This document shows, piece after piece, positions 1 to 6,325 of a stretch of 11,838 bases of DNA. The notes below the pieces were generated by a model. It worked only from the letters and a program-made list of their open reading frames with translations, was not told the DNA's origin and searched no databases. The position numbers were made by a program, and so were the translations under genes. The first letter of the stretch is position 1, and every line of letters starts with the position of its first letter. Source of the stretch: Acidimicrobiia bacterium (GTDB lineage Bacteria > Actinomycetota > Acidimicrobiia > Acidimicrobiales > Bin134); NCBI GenBank assembly GCA_009843565.1, contig VYDF01000242.1:1-11838 (forward strand), read 5' to 3'.

Positions 1-687
1 GTCGGGGGCCGGGGCCGAGGAGGCGCCCCGTGGGGCCATGGTGAGGGCCATGAGGTCGGTCCACCGGGCGGTGCGGATGGCGTATTCGGCGGTGGACGCC
101 CCCTCGGCTCGAGGCCGGATGGCGTTGCACCGCACCCCGAAACGGCCCAGCTCCCGAGCCGCGGTGCGGGTCAAGCCGATCACCCCCTCCTTGGCCGCCG
201 AATAGGCGCAGTGCGACGGATGCCCGAAGCCCGAACCGGAGCTGGTATTGATGATCACGCTGGTGTCCTGCTGCACCAGATGGGGTGCGGCGTGTTTGAT
301 CATGGCGAAGTAGCCCTTGAGGTTGACGTTCACGGTGAGGTCCCACTCCTCCTCGGTGAAGCGCCAGATGTCGTTGTTTCGCCCCGCGGTGGCGTTGTTG
401 ACCAAGATGTCCAGCCGGCCGAAGGCGTCCACCGCCTGTTCGACGATTTCGGCTGCACCGTCCCAGGTGGCCGAGGTGCCACTGGCCACCGCCTCGCCCC
501 CGGCATCGTTTATCTCGTCTGCCACCCGCTCGGCGTTGGCCGCCACCCCCTCGGGGGTCTTGCGAATGCCCAAGTCGTTGACCAGCACTTTGGCCCCTTC
601 AGAAGCCAGCAAACGGGCATGTTCTCGCCCGATGCCACCCCCCGACCCGGTCACGATTGCCACTTTGCCTTCCAGCCGATTTCCCAT
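1..687 (-). CDS. Short-chain dehydrogenase/reductase (SDR), 3' end cut by window edge
   Basis: This is a classical SDR, an NAD(P)-dependent oxidoreductase. The 229 residues visible begin at ATG 687 and run off the left edge. The Rossmann glycine motif TGSGGGIG is at residues 13-20. An Asp (D38, in VLVND) at the end of strand 2 favours NAD(H). The catalytic triad is S149, Y162 and K166, with the YSAAK context. The usual NNAG motif reads NNAT at 97-100. A PRA segment (192-194) follows the CNAI strand, as in the family resembling bacterial homologues of the HSD17B4 dehydrogenase domain. It is the last visible gene of the minus-strand run, 30 bases after the second SDR. A stable-looking hairpin overlaps its ribosome-binding region. 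The alcohol or hydroxyacyl substrate is unknown. Family assignment is firm; the role is inferred only from context. Confidence 0.93.
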   Translation of the reverse strand, partial: MGNRLEGKVAIVTGSGGGIGREHARLLASEGAKVLVNDLGIRKTPEGVAANAERVADEINDAGGEAVASGTSATWDGAAEIVEQAVDAFGRLDILVNNATAGRNNDIWRFTEEEWDLTVNVNLKGYFAMIKHAAPHLVQQDTSVIINTSSGSGFGHPSHCAYSAAKEGVIGLTRTAARELGRFGVRCNAIRPRAEGASTAEYAIRTARWTDLMALTMAPRGASSAPAPD

Positions 688-689
688 TC

Positions 690-705
690 CCCCACCGTAG
701 TGGGG
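690..705 (-). promoter_or_regulatory. UACG-tetraloop hairpin over the SDR ribosome-binding site
   Basis: On the minus strand CCCCAC and GTGGGG form a perfect 6-bp stem around a TACG loop closed by C-G, which fits the extra-stable UNCG tetraloop class. It begins 12 bases after the upstream SDR stop and ends 2 bases before the next ATG. The 3' arm therefore carries the only purine-rich Shine-Dalgarno candidate (GTGGGGGA). No U-tract follows, so it does not look like an intrinsic terminator. A role in limiting translation of the downstream SDR or in RNA stability is inference. Confidence 0.4.
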
Positions 706-717
706 TGTGTCTTGGGT

Positions 718-1530
718 TTAGCCGTCGATCCGCTTCAGGTATTTCTGTCGGCCGCGCTCGCCAATGCGGCGGAAGGCGGGATAGATCCGGGGGATGATGG
801 CCGGGGTCCACTGAGCGGCCCTCGCCGACAGGCTCTCGTGGAACGGCACGTAGATTTCCAGCTTGGGCTTGTCCAGAGCTCGCTCGTAGGCGTCGGCCAC
901 GTCTTCTACCGTCCTGACTGCGCTCAGGAAGTTGAGGGCGCTGCCTCCGGCCCGGGCCTCGTGTTGCAGCATCGGGGTGTCCACCGCGGTGGGATAGATG
1001 CCGCAGACATGCACGTCGGTGTCCCATAGCTCGGTGTTGAGCGCGGCCAGAAAGGCCCGCAAGCCGGCCTTGGCCGCCGAGTAGGCGGCCGACGCCGGCA
1101 GCGGGCAGATCCCGCCCAGTGACACGGTGGCCATGAGGTGGCCGCGATTGCGGGCCAGAAACTCAGGCAGCGCAGCCCGAATTAGCTGGATCGGCGAGCG
1201 CAGCATCACATCGATATGGAGATCGAGTTGGTCGGGACTGAGCCCCGCAACGTGGTCGGGGATGATGACCCCGGCGTTGCAGACCAGCACGTCGAGTTCC
1301 TGGCGCCATTCACCGGCGATCCGCTGGCACAGCTCGGCGAGGCTCTGCTCGTCGGCCAGATCGCAGCCCACCGCAGTGGCCTCAGGGTCGATTTCGGCCG
1401 CAGCACGATCGGCCAACTCCGCGGTGCGGTCCACGGCGATGACGTGATAGCCCCGCTGGGCAAAACGGCGGGCCACGGCGGCGCCGATGCCGGAGGCCGC
1501 GCCGGTGATGAGGGCTGTGCTTCGAGTCAT
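718..1530 (-). CDS. Short-chain dehydrogenase/reductase (SDR), complete
   Basis: This complete 270-residue classical SDR probably interconverts an alcohol and a ketone using NAD(H). Visible motifs are TGAASGIG at 9-16, D34 ending strand 2 (NAD preference), CNAG at 84-87 in place of NNAG, and the triad S137, Y150, K154 within YSAAK. The C-terminal part carries a basic, aromatic tail (about 230-270) beyond the Rossmann core, which could help form a substrate lid or contact the membrane. Its ATG overlaps the stop of the upstream monooxygenase (ATGA), so translation is probably coupled. A dehydrogenase coupled to a flavin monooxygenase fits alcohol-to-ketone-to-oxygenated product chemistry, but the substrate is unknown. 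The family call is very secure; the specific reaction is not. Confidence 0.95.
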   Translation of the reverse strand: MTRSTALITGAASGIGAAVARRFAQRGYHVIAVDRTAELADRAAAEIDPEATAVGCDLADEQSLAELCQRIAGEWRQELDVLVCNAGVIIPDHVAGLSPDQLDLHIDVMLRSPIQLIRAALPEFLARNRGHLMATVSLGGICPLPASAAYSAAKAGLRAFLAALNTELWDTDVHVCGIYPTAVDTPMLQHEARAGGSALNFLSAVRTVEDVADAYERALDKPKLEIYVPFHESLSARAAQWTPAIIPRIYPAFRRIGERGRQKYLKRIDG

Positions 1531-2834
1531 GGTTTCCCTCCTTTGGGAAGGCCGACCTTCTTGCGCACCTGGGCGAGGATCTTCCGGTAGGCCTTGATCT
1601 CGACGTAGTCGGCGTGGCGGTCGGTGTCGATGTATCGGCGCCCGCCTCTCACGTCGGGGTGGTGATTGGCCTTCAGGTCTTGGAAGGCCCGCGCCGTCTT
1701 CGAACCGGGGGGCGCGGTGGCGTCGGCCACGATCAGCTCGGCCATCTTCTCGAAGTGCGAATAGGCGGCCGAGGCGAACTCCACGTAGCCCAGCGCGGCG
1801 AGATTGGGGCAGTTGCGGGCGAAAATCCCCAGGTAGAGCTGGGGACGACCTCTTTTGAATTCCAACAGCCCTTCGGCGAGAAACGGAACATAGCGATCAA
1901 AGCCGGTGGCGGCGATCACCAGGTCGATCTGCTCCCGGCTTCCGTCCACGAACACCACATGGTCGCCGTCGAGCCGTTCGACATCGGGCTTGGCGATGCA
2001 GTCGCCGTGGCCCAGGTGGTGCAGGATCAGCGAGTTCATCAGCGGGTGCGTCTCAAAGAGCTTGTGATCGGGCTTGGGGAGCCCGTAGCGGCGAAGATCG
2101 CCGTTGATCATCCGCAACAGCACCTGGAAGAAGCGGACCTCCAGCCAATGGGGCAGGCTGGGGCCTCGTTCGCCGAATACGTCGGACGGCGTTCCGGCGA
2201 TGTACTTGGGAATGAAGTGGTAGCCCCGGCGCACGCTCAAGAAAGCCTGGACAGCGCTGACCGACGCGTCGCAGGCGATGTCGGCCCCCGAGTTGCCTGC
2301 TCCCACCACCAACACCCGCTTGCCGGTGAACTCGTCCGGCGACCGGTAAGTGACCGAATGGCGCACCTCTCCGTTGAACTGCCCCGGCCAGCTCACCTCG
2401 TGGGGTTCCCAGTTGACCCCGTTGGCGCAGATCAGATAGCGGCAGCGGCGGGTCTCGCCGGCGCCGAGCTGGAGCTCCCACAGGCCGTCGGACCCGAGGG
2501 CGGCCCTTGCCACTGGGGTGTTGAATCGAACATGGCGGCGAAGATCGAACTCGTCGGCGAAGGCTTGGATGTAGTCCAAGAGCTGTTGGTAGTTGGGGTA
2601 GTCCGGATAGTGCTCGGGCATCGGGAAGCCGTCGAATCCCGACAGGGTGCGCGACGAGATGAAGTGGGCTGTCTCGTACATGGGAGAGCCCGGCGCGTCG
2701 ATGTTCCAGATGCCGCCCACATCAGCATTGCGCTCGAATATCTCGAAGGTTGCCGATGTCTGGCTTAGGCGCCGGGCAAGGATGAGGCCCGCCGGCCCCG
2801 CTCCCACCACCCCGACATCTAGTGGTGCCAACAA
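1527..2834 (-). CDS. Flavin-containing monooxygenase (class B, FMO-like)
   Basis: This 435-residue FAD- and NADPH-dependent monooxygenase would insert one oxygen from O2 into a soft nucleophile (N or S) or a ketone. The N-terminal FAD Rossmann motif GAGPAG is at 11-16, with GGIWN at 40-44. The fingerprint F-x-G-x3-H-x3-Y spans F153 to Y163. The NADPH Rossmann motif GAGNSG is at 178-183, and ATGFD at 309-313 is the usual C-terminal FMO element. The last fingerprint residue is Tyr; Baeyer-Villiger enzymes typically have Trp-Pro or Trp-Asp there, so FMO-type chemistry is favoured but not proven. The start is TTG (2834, with a second TTG next to it), chosen because the FAD strand begins at residue 6 and the cupin stop lies 13 bases upstream. 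A modest TGGGG precedes it. Confidence 0.93.
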   Translation of the reverse strand: MLAPLDVGVVGAGPAGLILARRLSQTSATFEIFERNADVGGIWNIDAPGSPMYETAHFISSRTLSGFDGFPMPEHYPDYPNYQQLLDYIQAFADEFDLRRHVRFNTPVARAALGSDGLWELQLGAGETRRCRYLICANGVNWEPHEVSWPGQFNGEVRHSVTYRSPDEFTGKRVLVVGAGNSGADIACDASVSAVQAFLSVRRGYHFIPKYIAGTPSDVFGERGPSLPHWLEVRFFQVLLRMINGDLRRYGLPKPDHKLFETHPLMNSLILHHLGHGDCIAKPDVERLDGDHVVFVDGSREQIDLVIAATGFDRYVPFLAEGLLEFKRGRPQLYLGIFARNCPNLAALGYVEFASAAYSHFEKMAELIVADATAPPGSKTARAFQDLKANHHPDVRGGRRYIDTDRHADYVEIKAYRKILAQVRKKVGLPKGGKP

Positions 2835-2847
2835 GGCGCCCCAGAAA

Positions 2848-3246
2848 CTATCCGAAGGAGGCGGCGGCGTCGCCGGGGCGCAGCACGAAGAACTCCATGC
2901 CGTCGTCGCCGCAGGTGAAGGAGTACTCGTGGTTGGCGGCCAGGATGACAGAGTCTTTGGCCCTCAGTTCCATGGATGGACCATTGGCGCCGCTGGGCCA
3001 CACCTCACACCCGCCCGAAACCACGATCAGCAGCTCATTCTGATCGTGGCTGTGGGGAGGGACGTGGTAGCCAGCGGGCATGGTGCTGTACTGACACCAA
3101 AGCCCCCCCACCCCCCGGGCCACGTGCTTGCGCCCCGCGCCGAGCTCCTTGGCCTTTTCGATCAGTTCTTTGGGGGCATTGGCGTTCTTGGACTCATCAA
3201 CCCACTCGATGTCGTCAAATTTCAGGACTCTTGGCTCTGTGCTCAT
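2848..3246 (-). CDS. Single-domain cupin protein
   Basis: This 132-residue small beta-barrel protein has a perfect cupin motif 1, G-x5-H-x-H-x3-E-x6-G: G59, H65, H67, E71, G78. Motif 2 is degenerate but keeps H106, which would complete a 3-His/1-Glu metal site. A charged helical N-terminus (residues 8-42) precedes the barrel. Such proteins either catalyse metal-dependent chemistry (dioxygenase, isomerase, decarboxylase) or act as small-molecule sensors. No DNA-binding domain is visible, so a catalytic or binding role is more likely than repression. It lies between the amidohydrolase (12-base gap) and the monooxygenase (13-base gap). ATG 3246 is supported by a strong ribosome-binding site. The substrate is unknown. 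Confidence 0.92.
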   Translation of the reverse strand: MSTEPRVLKFDDIEWVDESKNANAPKELIEKAKELGAGRKHVARGVGGLWCQYSTMPAGYHVPPHSHDQNELLIVVSGGCEVWPSGANGPSMELRAKDSVILAANHEYSFTCGDDGMEFFVLRPGDAAASFG

Positions 3247-3251
3247 GTCGT

Positions 3252-3257
3252 TCCTTC
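3252..3257 (-). promoter_or_regulatory. Ribosome-binding site of the cupin gene
   Basis: On the minus strand GAAGGA lies 5 bases before ATG 3246, directly after the amidohydrolase stop (TAG immediately followed by TGA). This near-consensus Shine-Dalgarno sequence fixes the cupin start and suggests efficient re-initiation within the operon. Confidence 0.75.
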
Positions 3258-3258
3258 A

Positions 3259-4263
3259 CTATCGGGCCGGTGGGCCGTGGACGAGTTTGGCGAATTCGGT
3301 GGCGAACAGCTCCGAGGTGCCCGACTGGTGAGTGGCCCGCCATTGCCGCCACGGGCACACGTCATCCCAGCGGTGCAATGTCTCGAAATCCAAGTTGGCG
3401 ACTACCAGGCCTTCGGTGTCGCTTCCCTCGGCGTAGATGTGGCTGAAATCGGGAAAGTCGGGACCGCAGATGAGACTGTGGCCGGCGTAGTTGGCGGGCA
3501 GAGCCCCTGCGAAGCTGTCTTCCTGGCTCTCGTCGGTGTCGATACCGCCGACTTGGTTGGCCGAGATGGTGAAGACGAAGTTCTCCTGTCCTCGGGTGGC
3601 GGCCACCCGGCGCATGGACTCCACCTTGTCGGGACCGCCGGCAAACGCGGCGGTGGGGTTGACGATGATCCTGGCCCCTTGCAGAGCCAGCAAGCGGCTG
3701 CCCTCGGGATTGAGCCAGAAGTCGTAGCAGATCTGCACCCCGATAGGCCCGTAACGGGTCTCAAAGACATCCAAGCTGGTGCCGGGCCGAAACGTAACCC
3801 CCTCGGTCACAAACGGCAGCGAGCCCAAGTGGAGCTTGCGGTAAGTGCCGATGATGCCTTCGGGACCGATCACCGCTGCGGCGTTGTAAAGCGAGTCAGG
3901 GTCGTGGAAGTCCTGCTCGATCATGCCCACCACCAGGTACATGTCGTGCTCGGCAGCCAATCGAGCCAGGGTCTCAGTGGACGGCCCAGGCACAGTCTCA
4001 GCCAACCTTCGGTGCAGTCGGCACGGTCCGCCGATTCGCTTGCAGTCGTCGCAGTGGATTGCCCCGGTCAGCGCCTCTTCGGGGAACACCAAGAGGCCGA
4101 CCCCAGCGTCTGCGGCTTCGGCGATCCAGCCGGTCATCTTCTGAAGGTTGGCGGCCACATCGGCAGGAACCGGGGTGAAGTCCACCGCTCCCGCCCGAAG
4201 CCGGGTCTCATAGCCGCAATAGCGCTCTGGGATCACTGTCGTATTATCGCCTGTTTTCGTCAA
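3259..4263 (-). CDS. Nitrilase-superfamily carbon-nitrogen hydrolase
   Basis: This 334-residue member of the nitrilase superfamily hydrolyses a C-N bond of an amide, nitrile or carbamoyl compound through a Cys thioester. The expected active-site set is present: E62 (FPE), K143 (YRKLHL), E154 (E-x5-PG context) and C179 (QICYDFW). Core strands start near residue 22 (LRAGAVDF), leaving an N-terminal extension of about 20 residues. An unusual segment after the first Glu holds H70, C71, C74, C81 and H84 in a C-x2-C-x6-C-x2-H pattern. The TTG start (4263) is preferred because GAGG lies 7 bases upstream and overlaps the crotonase stop; GTG 4236 is the alternative. Whether it acts as amidase, nitrilase or N-carbamoylase cannot be told from these motifs. 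Confidence 0.93.
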   Translation of the reverse strand: MTKTGDNTTVIPERYCGYETRLRAGAVDFTPVPADVAANLQKMTGWIAEAADAGVGLLVFPEEALTGAIHCDDCKRIGGPCRLHRRLAETVPGPSTETLARLAAEHDMYLVVGMIEQDFHDPDSLYNAAAVIGPEGIIGTYRKLHLGSLPFVTEGVTFRPGTSLDVFETRYGPIGVQICYDFWLNPEGSRLLALQGARIIVNPTAAFAGGPDKVESMRRVAATRGQENFVFTISANQVGGIDTDESQEDSFAGALPANYAGHSLICGPDFPDFSHIYAEGSDTEGLVVANLDFETLHRWDDVCPWRQWRATHQSGTSELFATEFAKLVHGPPAR

Positions 4264-4270
4264 TCAGCCG

Positions 4271-4274
4271 CCTC
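4271..4274 (-). promoter_or_regulatory. Ribosome-binding site supporting the TTG start of the amidohydrolase
   Basis: On the minus strand GAGG lies 7 bases before TTG 4263 and shares bases with the TGA stop of the crotonase gene (4275-4273). It argues for the TTG rather than the later GTG (4236), and for translational re-initiation across the 9-base gap. Confidence 0.5.
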
Positions 4275-5184
4275 AGGGCGAGGTTTTGGCCGCGGGGCGG
4301 ACCTTGGGGGCGTCCTTCCAGTGGGGCACGCCGTGCTCTTCGTTGGCTATCCACCATTCGCCGTTGGTGATGGAGGCCCAATGTGAGTGATTGAGCTGGT
4401 GAAGGGTAAAGCAGGCCGACAGCGCGGTGTTGAATCCCTGGGCATCCATGGTCTGGTTCACCGCCTCTTTCACCAACAGTGCAGCCATGGTGGGCACTGC
4501 GGCGATGCGCTGGGCGAACTCCAGGGTCTGCTCCGAAAGGGTCTCGTAGGGAAACACTTTGGACACCATGCCCATGGCGTGGGCCTCATGGACATCGATG
4601 GAATCGCCGGTGAGCAGCAGTTCCTTGGTCTTGCGGGGGCCGAACTCCCAGGGGTGGGCGAAGTACTCCACCCCCATCATCCCCAGACGGGTGCCCACCA
4701 CATCGGCGAATGAGGCATCCTCGGCCCCCACGATCAAATCGCAACTCCACATGAGCATCAGCCCGGCAGCCAATACCGGCCCCTGCACCTGGGCGATGGT
4801 GATCTTGCGGAGGTTGCGCCACCGCTTGGTGTTCTCGAAGAAGTAATGCCACTCCTGGAGCATCAGCTTTTCCGAGCCTCGCCGCTGGCCACCATTGATC
4901 TGCCAGGTGGGGTGCTGGTCGGGGCCGGGCATCCGCTCTTCGATGCTCACCTTGGTGCCCATGTCGTGGCCGGCTGAGAACATCGGGCCGACCCCGCCCA
5001 AGATCACCACCCGCACATCGTCGTCGGCTTCAGCCACCAGAAAGGCCTCGTTGAGCTCAACCAACATCCCCCGGTTCTGGGCGTTGCGGGCTTCAGGCCG
5101 ATTCAGCATGATGCGGGCGACTTTTCCGTCGTCGAACGTCTCGTAAGTCAGATACTGGTAGTCCATTTCCCTAGTCTCGCCCAT
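4273..5184 (-). CDS. Crotonase-fold (enoyl-CoA hydratase/isomerase superfamily) protein
   Basis: This 303-residue crotonase-fold protein presumably acts on an acyl-CoA thioester. The NRPEARNAQN segment at 28-37 and the two oxyanion-hole regions SAGHD (70-74) and QGPVLAAG (134-141) define the family. Judged against rat enoyl-CoA hydratase from memory, the two catalytic Glu positions are M143 and V163, so plain hydration is doubtful. A loop at about 75-120, rich in charged and aromatic residues, is longer than in typical 260-residue members. It is the first gene of the six-gene run. The start is uncertain: ATG 5184 has no Shine-Dalgarno and overlaps a palindrome, while ATG 5166 (residue 7) has AGGG only 2 bases upstream. 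Isomerase, dehalogenase, C-C lyase or hydrolase chemistry are all possible. Confidence 0.92.
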   Translation of the reverse strand: MGETREMDYQYLTYETFDDGKVARIMLNRPEARNAQNRGMLVELNEAFLVAEADDDVRVVILGGVGPMFSAGHDMGTKVSIEERMPGPDQHPTWQINGGQRRGSEKLMLQEWHYFFENTKRWRNLRKITIAQVQGPVLAAGLMLMWSCDLIVGAEDASFADVVGTRLGMMGVEYFAHPWEFGPRKTKELLLTGDSIDVHEAHAMGMVSKVFPYETLSEQTLEFAQRIAAVPTMAALLVKEAVNQTMDAQGFNTALSACFTLHQLNHSHWASITNGEWWIANEEHGVPHWKDAPKVRPAAKTSP

Positions 5185-5213
5185 TCGCGAATACGGTGCG
5201 CTGCCGGGCCCGG
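5183..5213. promoter_or_regulatory. Two perfect 10-bp palindromes in the divergent control region
   Basis: ATTCGCGAAT (5183-5192) and CCGGGCCCGG (5204-5213) are both perfect palindromes. Their centres lie 21 bp apart, about two helical turns, between the divergent crotonase and alpha/beta hydrolase genes. The first overlaps ATG 5184; if ATG 5166 is the true start it lies in the leader. The placement suits an operator for a dimeric regulator controlling both directions, but the palindromes differ in sequence, and CG-rich palindromes arise by chance in such DNA. No regulator gene lies in the window. Confidence 0.35.
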
Positions 5214-5246
5214 TTCTAGTGTCAGGTAGCCCCGATACCCCTCTTC

Positions 5247-5251
5247 AGGAG
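5247..5251 (+). promoter_or_regulatory. Ribosome-binding site of the alpha/beta hydrolase
   Basis: AGGAG lies 5 bases before ATG 5257, a consensus Shine-Dalgarno that fixes the start. TAGTGT at 5217-5222 is a possible -10 hexamer for this direction, giving a leader of roughly 30 bases; no convincing -35 is seen. Confidence 0.7.
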
Positions 5252-5256
5252 CATCC

Positions 5257-6321
5257 ATGATCGAGTCCCATCACGTCGATACCGCCGGACTGCGGTTCCA
5301 CTACCTGGCCGCGGGCAGCGAAGCCGCACCCCCTGTAGTGCTGCTGCACGGCTTTCCGCAGACTTCTCATATGTGGCGCCACCAGATCCCGGTGCTGGCC
5401 GAGCACTACCGGGTCTACGCTCCCGACACCCGGGGCTATGGCGGCACCGACAAACCCCGCATACGGGTCAGCCGAGATCTGTTGGCCCGCGACATAGTGG
5501 ACTTCATCGATGCTCTGGGCATCGAGCGCTGCTCGCTGGTGGGCCACGACTGGGGCGGGGTCATCGCCTTCAAGGCGGCCTTGGAGTATCCCGATCGGTT
5601 CACCCGGCTGGGGCTGGTGGACACGCTGTGCACCGTGTGGATCCCGTGGGGCATCCACGGCTATTGGTTCAAGTGCGAGCCCGAGGCCGAGCAGTTCTGG
5701 GAGCGCCACGCCGGCGAGTTCATCAACTCGATCTTCGGCGGCGTGGAGGGAAGCTACGGTCCGCCGCCCCACTCCCCTTGGAAAGCCCCGCTGGCCGAAA
5801 GCGATGCCCAAGACCCCGGCCGGGCCATGTCCGACTGGGATCCGAGCAAGTATTGGAACGCCGACGATGTGGAGCATTACCGGGAGGCGTTCGACCAGCC
5901 CGGTTCCCACTTCCACGCCGTCTCCTACTACCGGGATGCCCTGCCGTTCCACTTCCCCGACGAAGACGGCAATCTGGTGTATCGAACCCCGGCCCAGGTA
6001 GCCGAGATGTGGAACCATCCCGGCCTGCTGTTCAGCCACCCCGACTTCGGGATTTTTCCGGTGTACGGCCCCGAAGACCTCGGCCGCACCTACCCTCATC
6101 CTGCGCTGTACCTGTACTCGGCGTTCTTGATGCCCCAGGCGTTCGAAGACGGATTCCCCGCCGACGACCACATCCCCCACGGCAACCCCTACGCCGACTC
6201 CTTCGTGGACCATTTTCCCGACTACCGGGCCCGCGCCGCCGGCAGCGGCCACTTCATCCCCGAAGAAGACCCCGAGCGCACCAACGAGGTGCTTCTGGCC
6301 TTCCTGGCCGGCGAGATCTAG
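5257..6321 (+). CDS. Alpha/beta hydrolase with Asp nucleophile (epoxide hydrolase/dehalogenase type)
   Basis: This 354-residue alpha/beta hydrolase has HGFP (31-34, oxyanion hole), RGYGGTDKP (59-67) and the nucleophile elbow GHDWGG with D98. It ends with catalytic H332 in SGHFIPEEDP. An Asp nucleophile points to epoxide hydrolases, haloalkane dehalogenases or fluoroacetate dehalogenases rather than serine esterases. The cap contains Tyr-rich YREAF and SYYRD segments (208-226) like the lid tyrosines of epoxide hydrolases. It is longer than the usual 290-300 residues because of an extra stretch at about 227-281. The acid that normally follows strand 6 in a G-x-x-D motif is not evident; D303 or D304 might serve. 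It is divergent from the six-gene operon and converges on copA with a 4-base gap. The substrate is unknown; halogen or epoxide specificity cannot be decided here. Confidence 0.92.
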   Translation: MIESHHVDTAGLRFHYLAAGSEAAPPVVLLHGFPQTSHMWRHQIPVLAEHYRVYAPDTRGYGGTDKPRIRVSRDLLARDIVDFIDALGIERCSLVGHDWGGVIAFKAALEYPDRFTRLGLVDTLCTVWIPWGIHGYWFKCEPEAEQFWERHAGEFINSIFGGVEGSYGPPPHSPWKAPLAESDAQDPGRAMSDWDPSKYWNADDVEHYREAFDQPGSHFHAVSYYRDALPFHFPDEDGNLVYRTPAQVAEMWNHPGLLFSHPDFGIFPVYGPEDLGRTYPHPALYLYSAFLMPQAFEDGFPADDHIPHGNPYADSFVDHFPDYRARAAGSGHFIPEEDPERTNEVLLAFLAGEI

Positions 6322-6325
6322 GCCG

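Noticed and set aside
1614..2768. Plus-strand open frame of 384 codons
   Set aside because: It is entirely antisense to the flavin monooxygenase; its composition (Val/Gly/His rich) mirrors the complementary codons and shows no domain.
4234..4263. TTGACG plus GATAAT resembling a promoter at the amidohydrolase start
   Set aside because: The two hexamers are only 9 bases apart, far below the needed 16-18, and the TTG is better explained as the start codon with GAGG upstream.
2647..4386. Long plus-strand open frame (579 codons)
   Set aside because: It lies opposite the amidohydrolase, cupin and part of the monooxygenase, all of which have clear family motifs and tight operon spacing. The translation is low in recognisable motifs and typical of antisense frames in GC-rich DNA.
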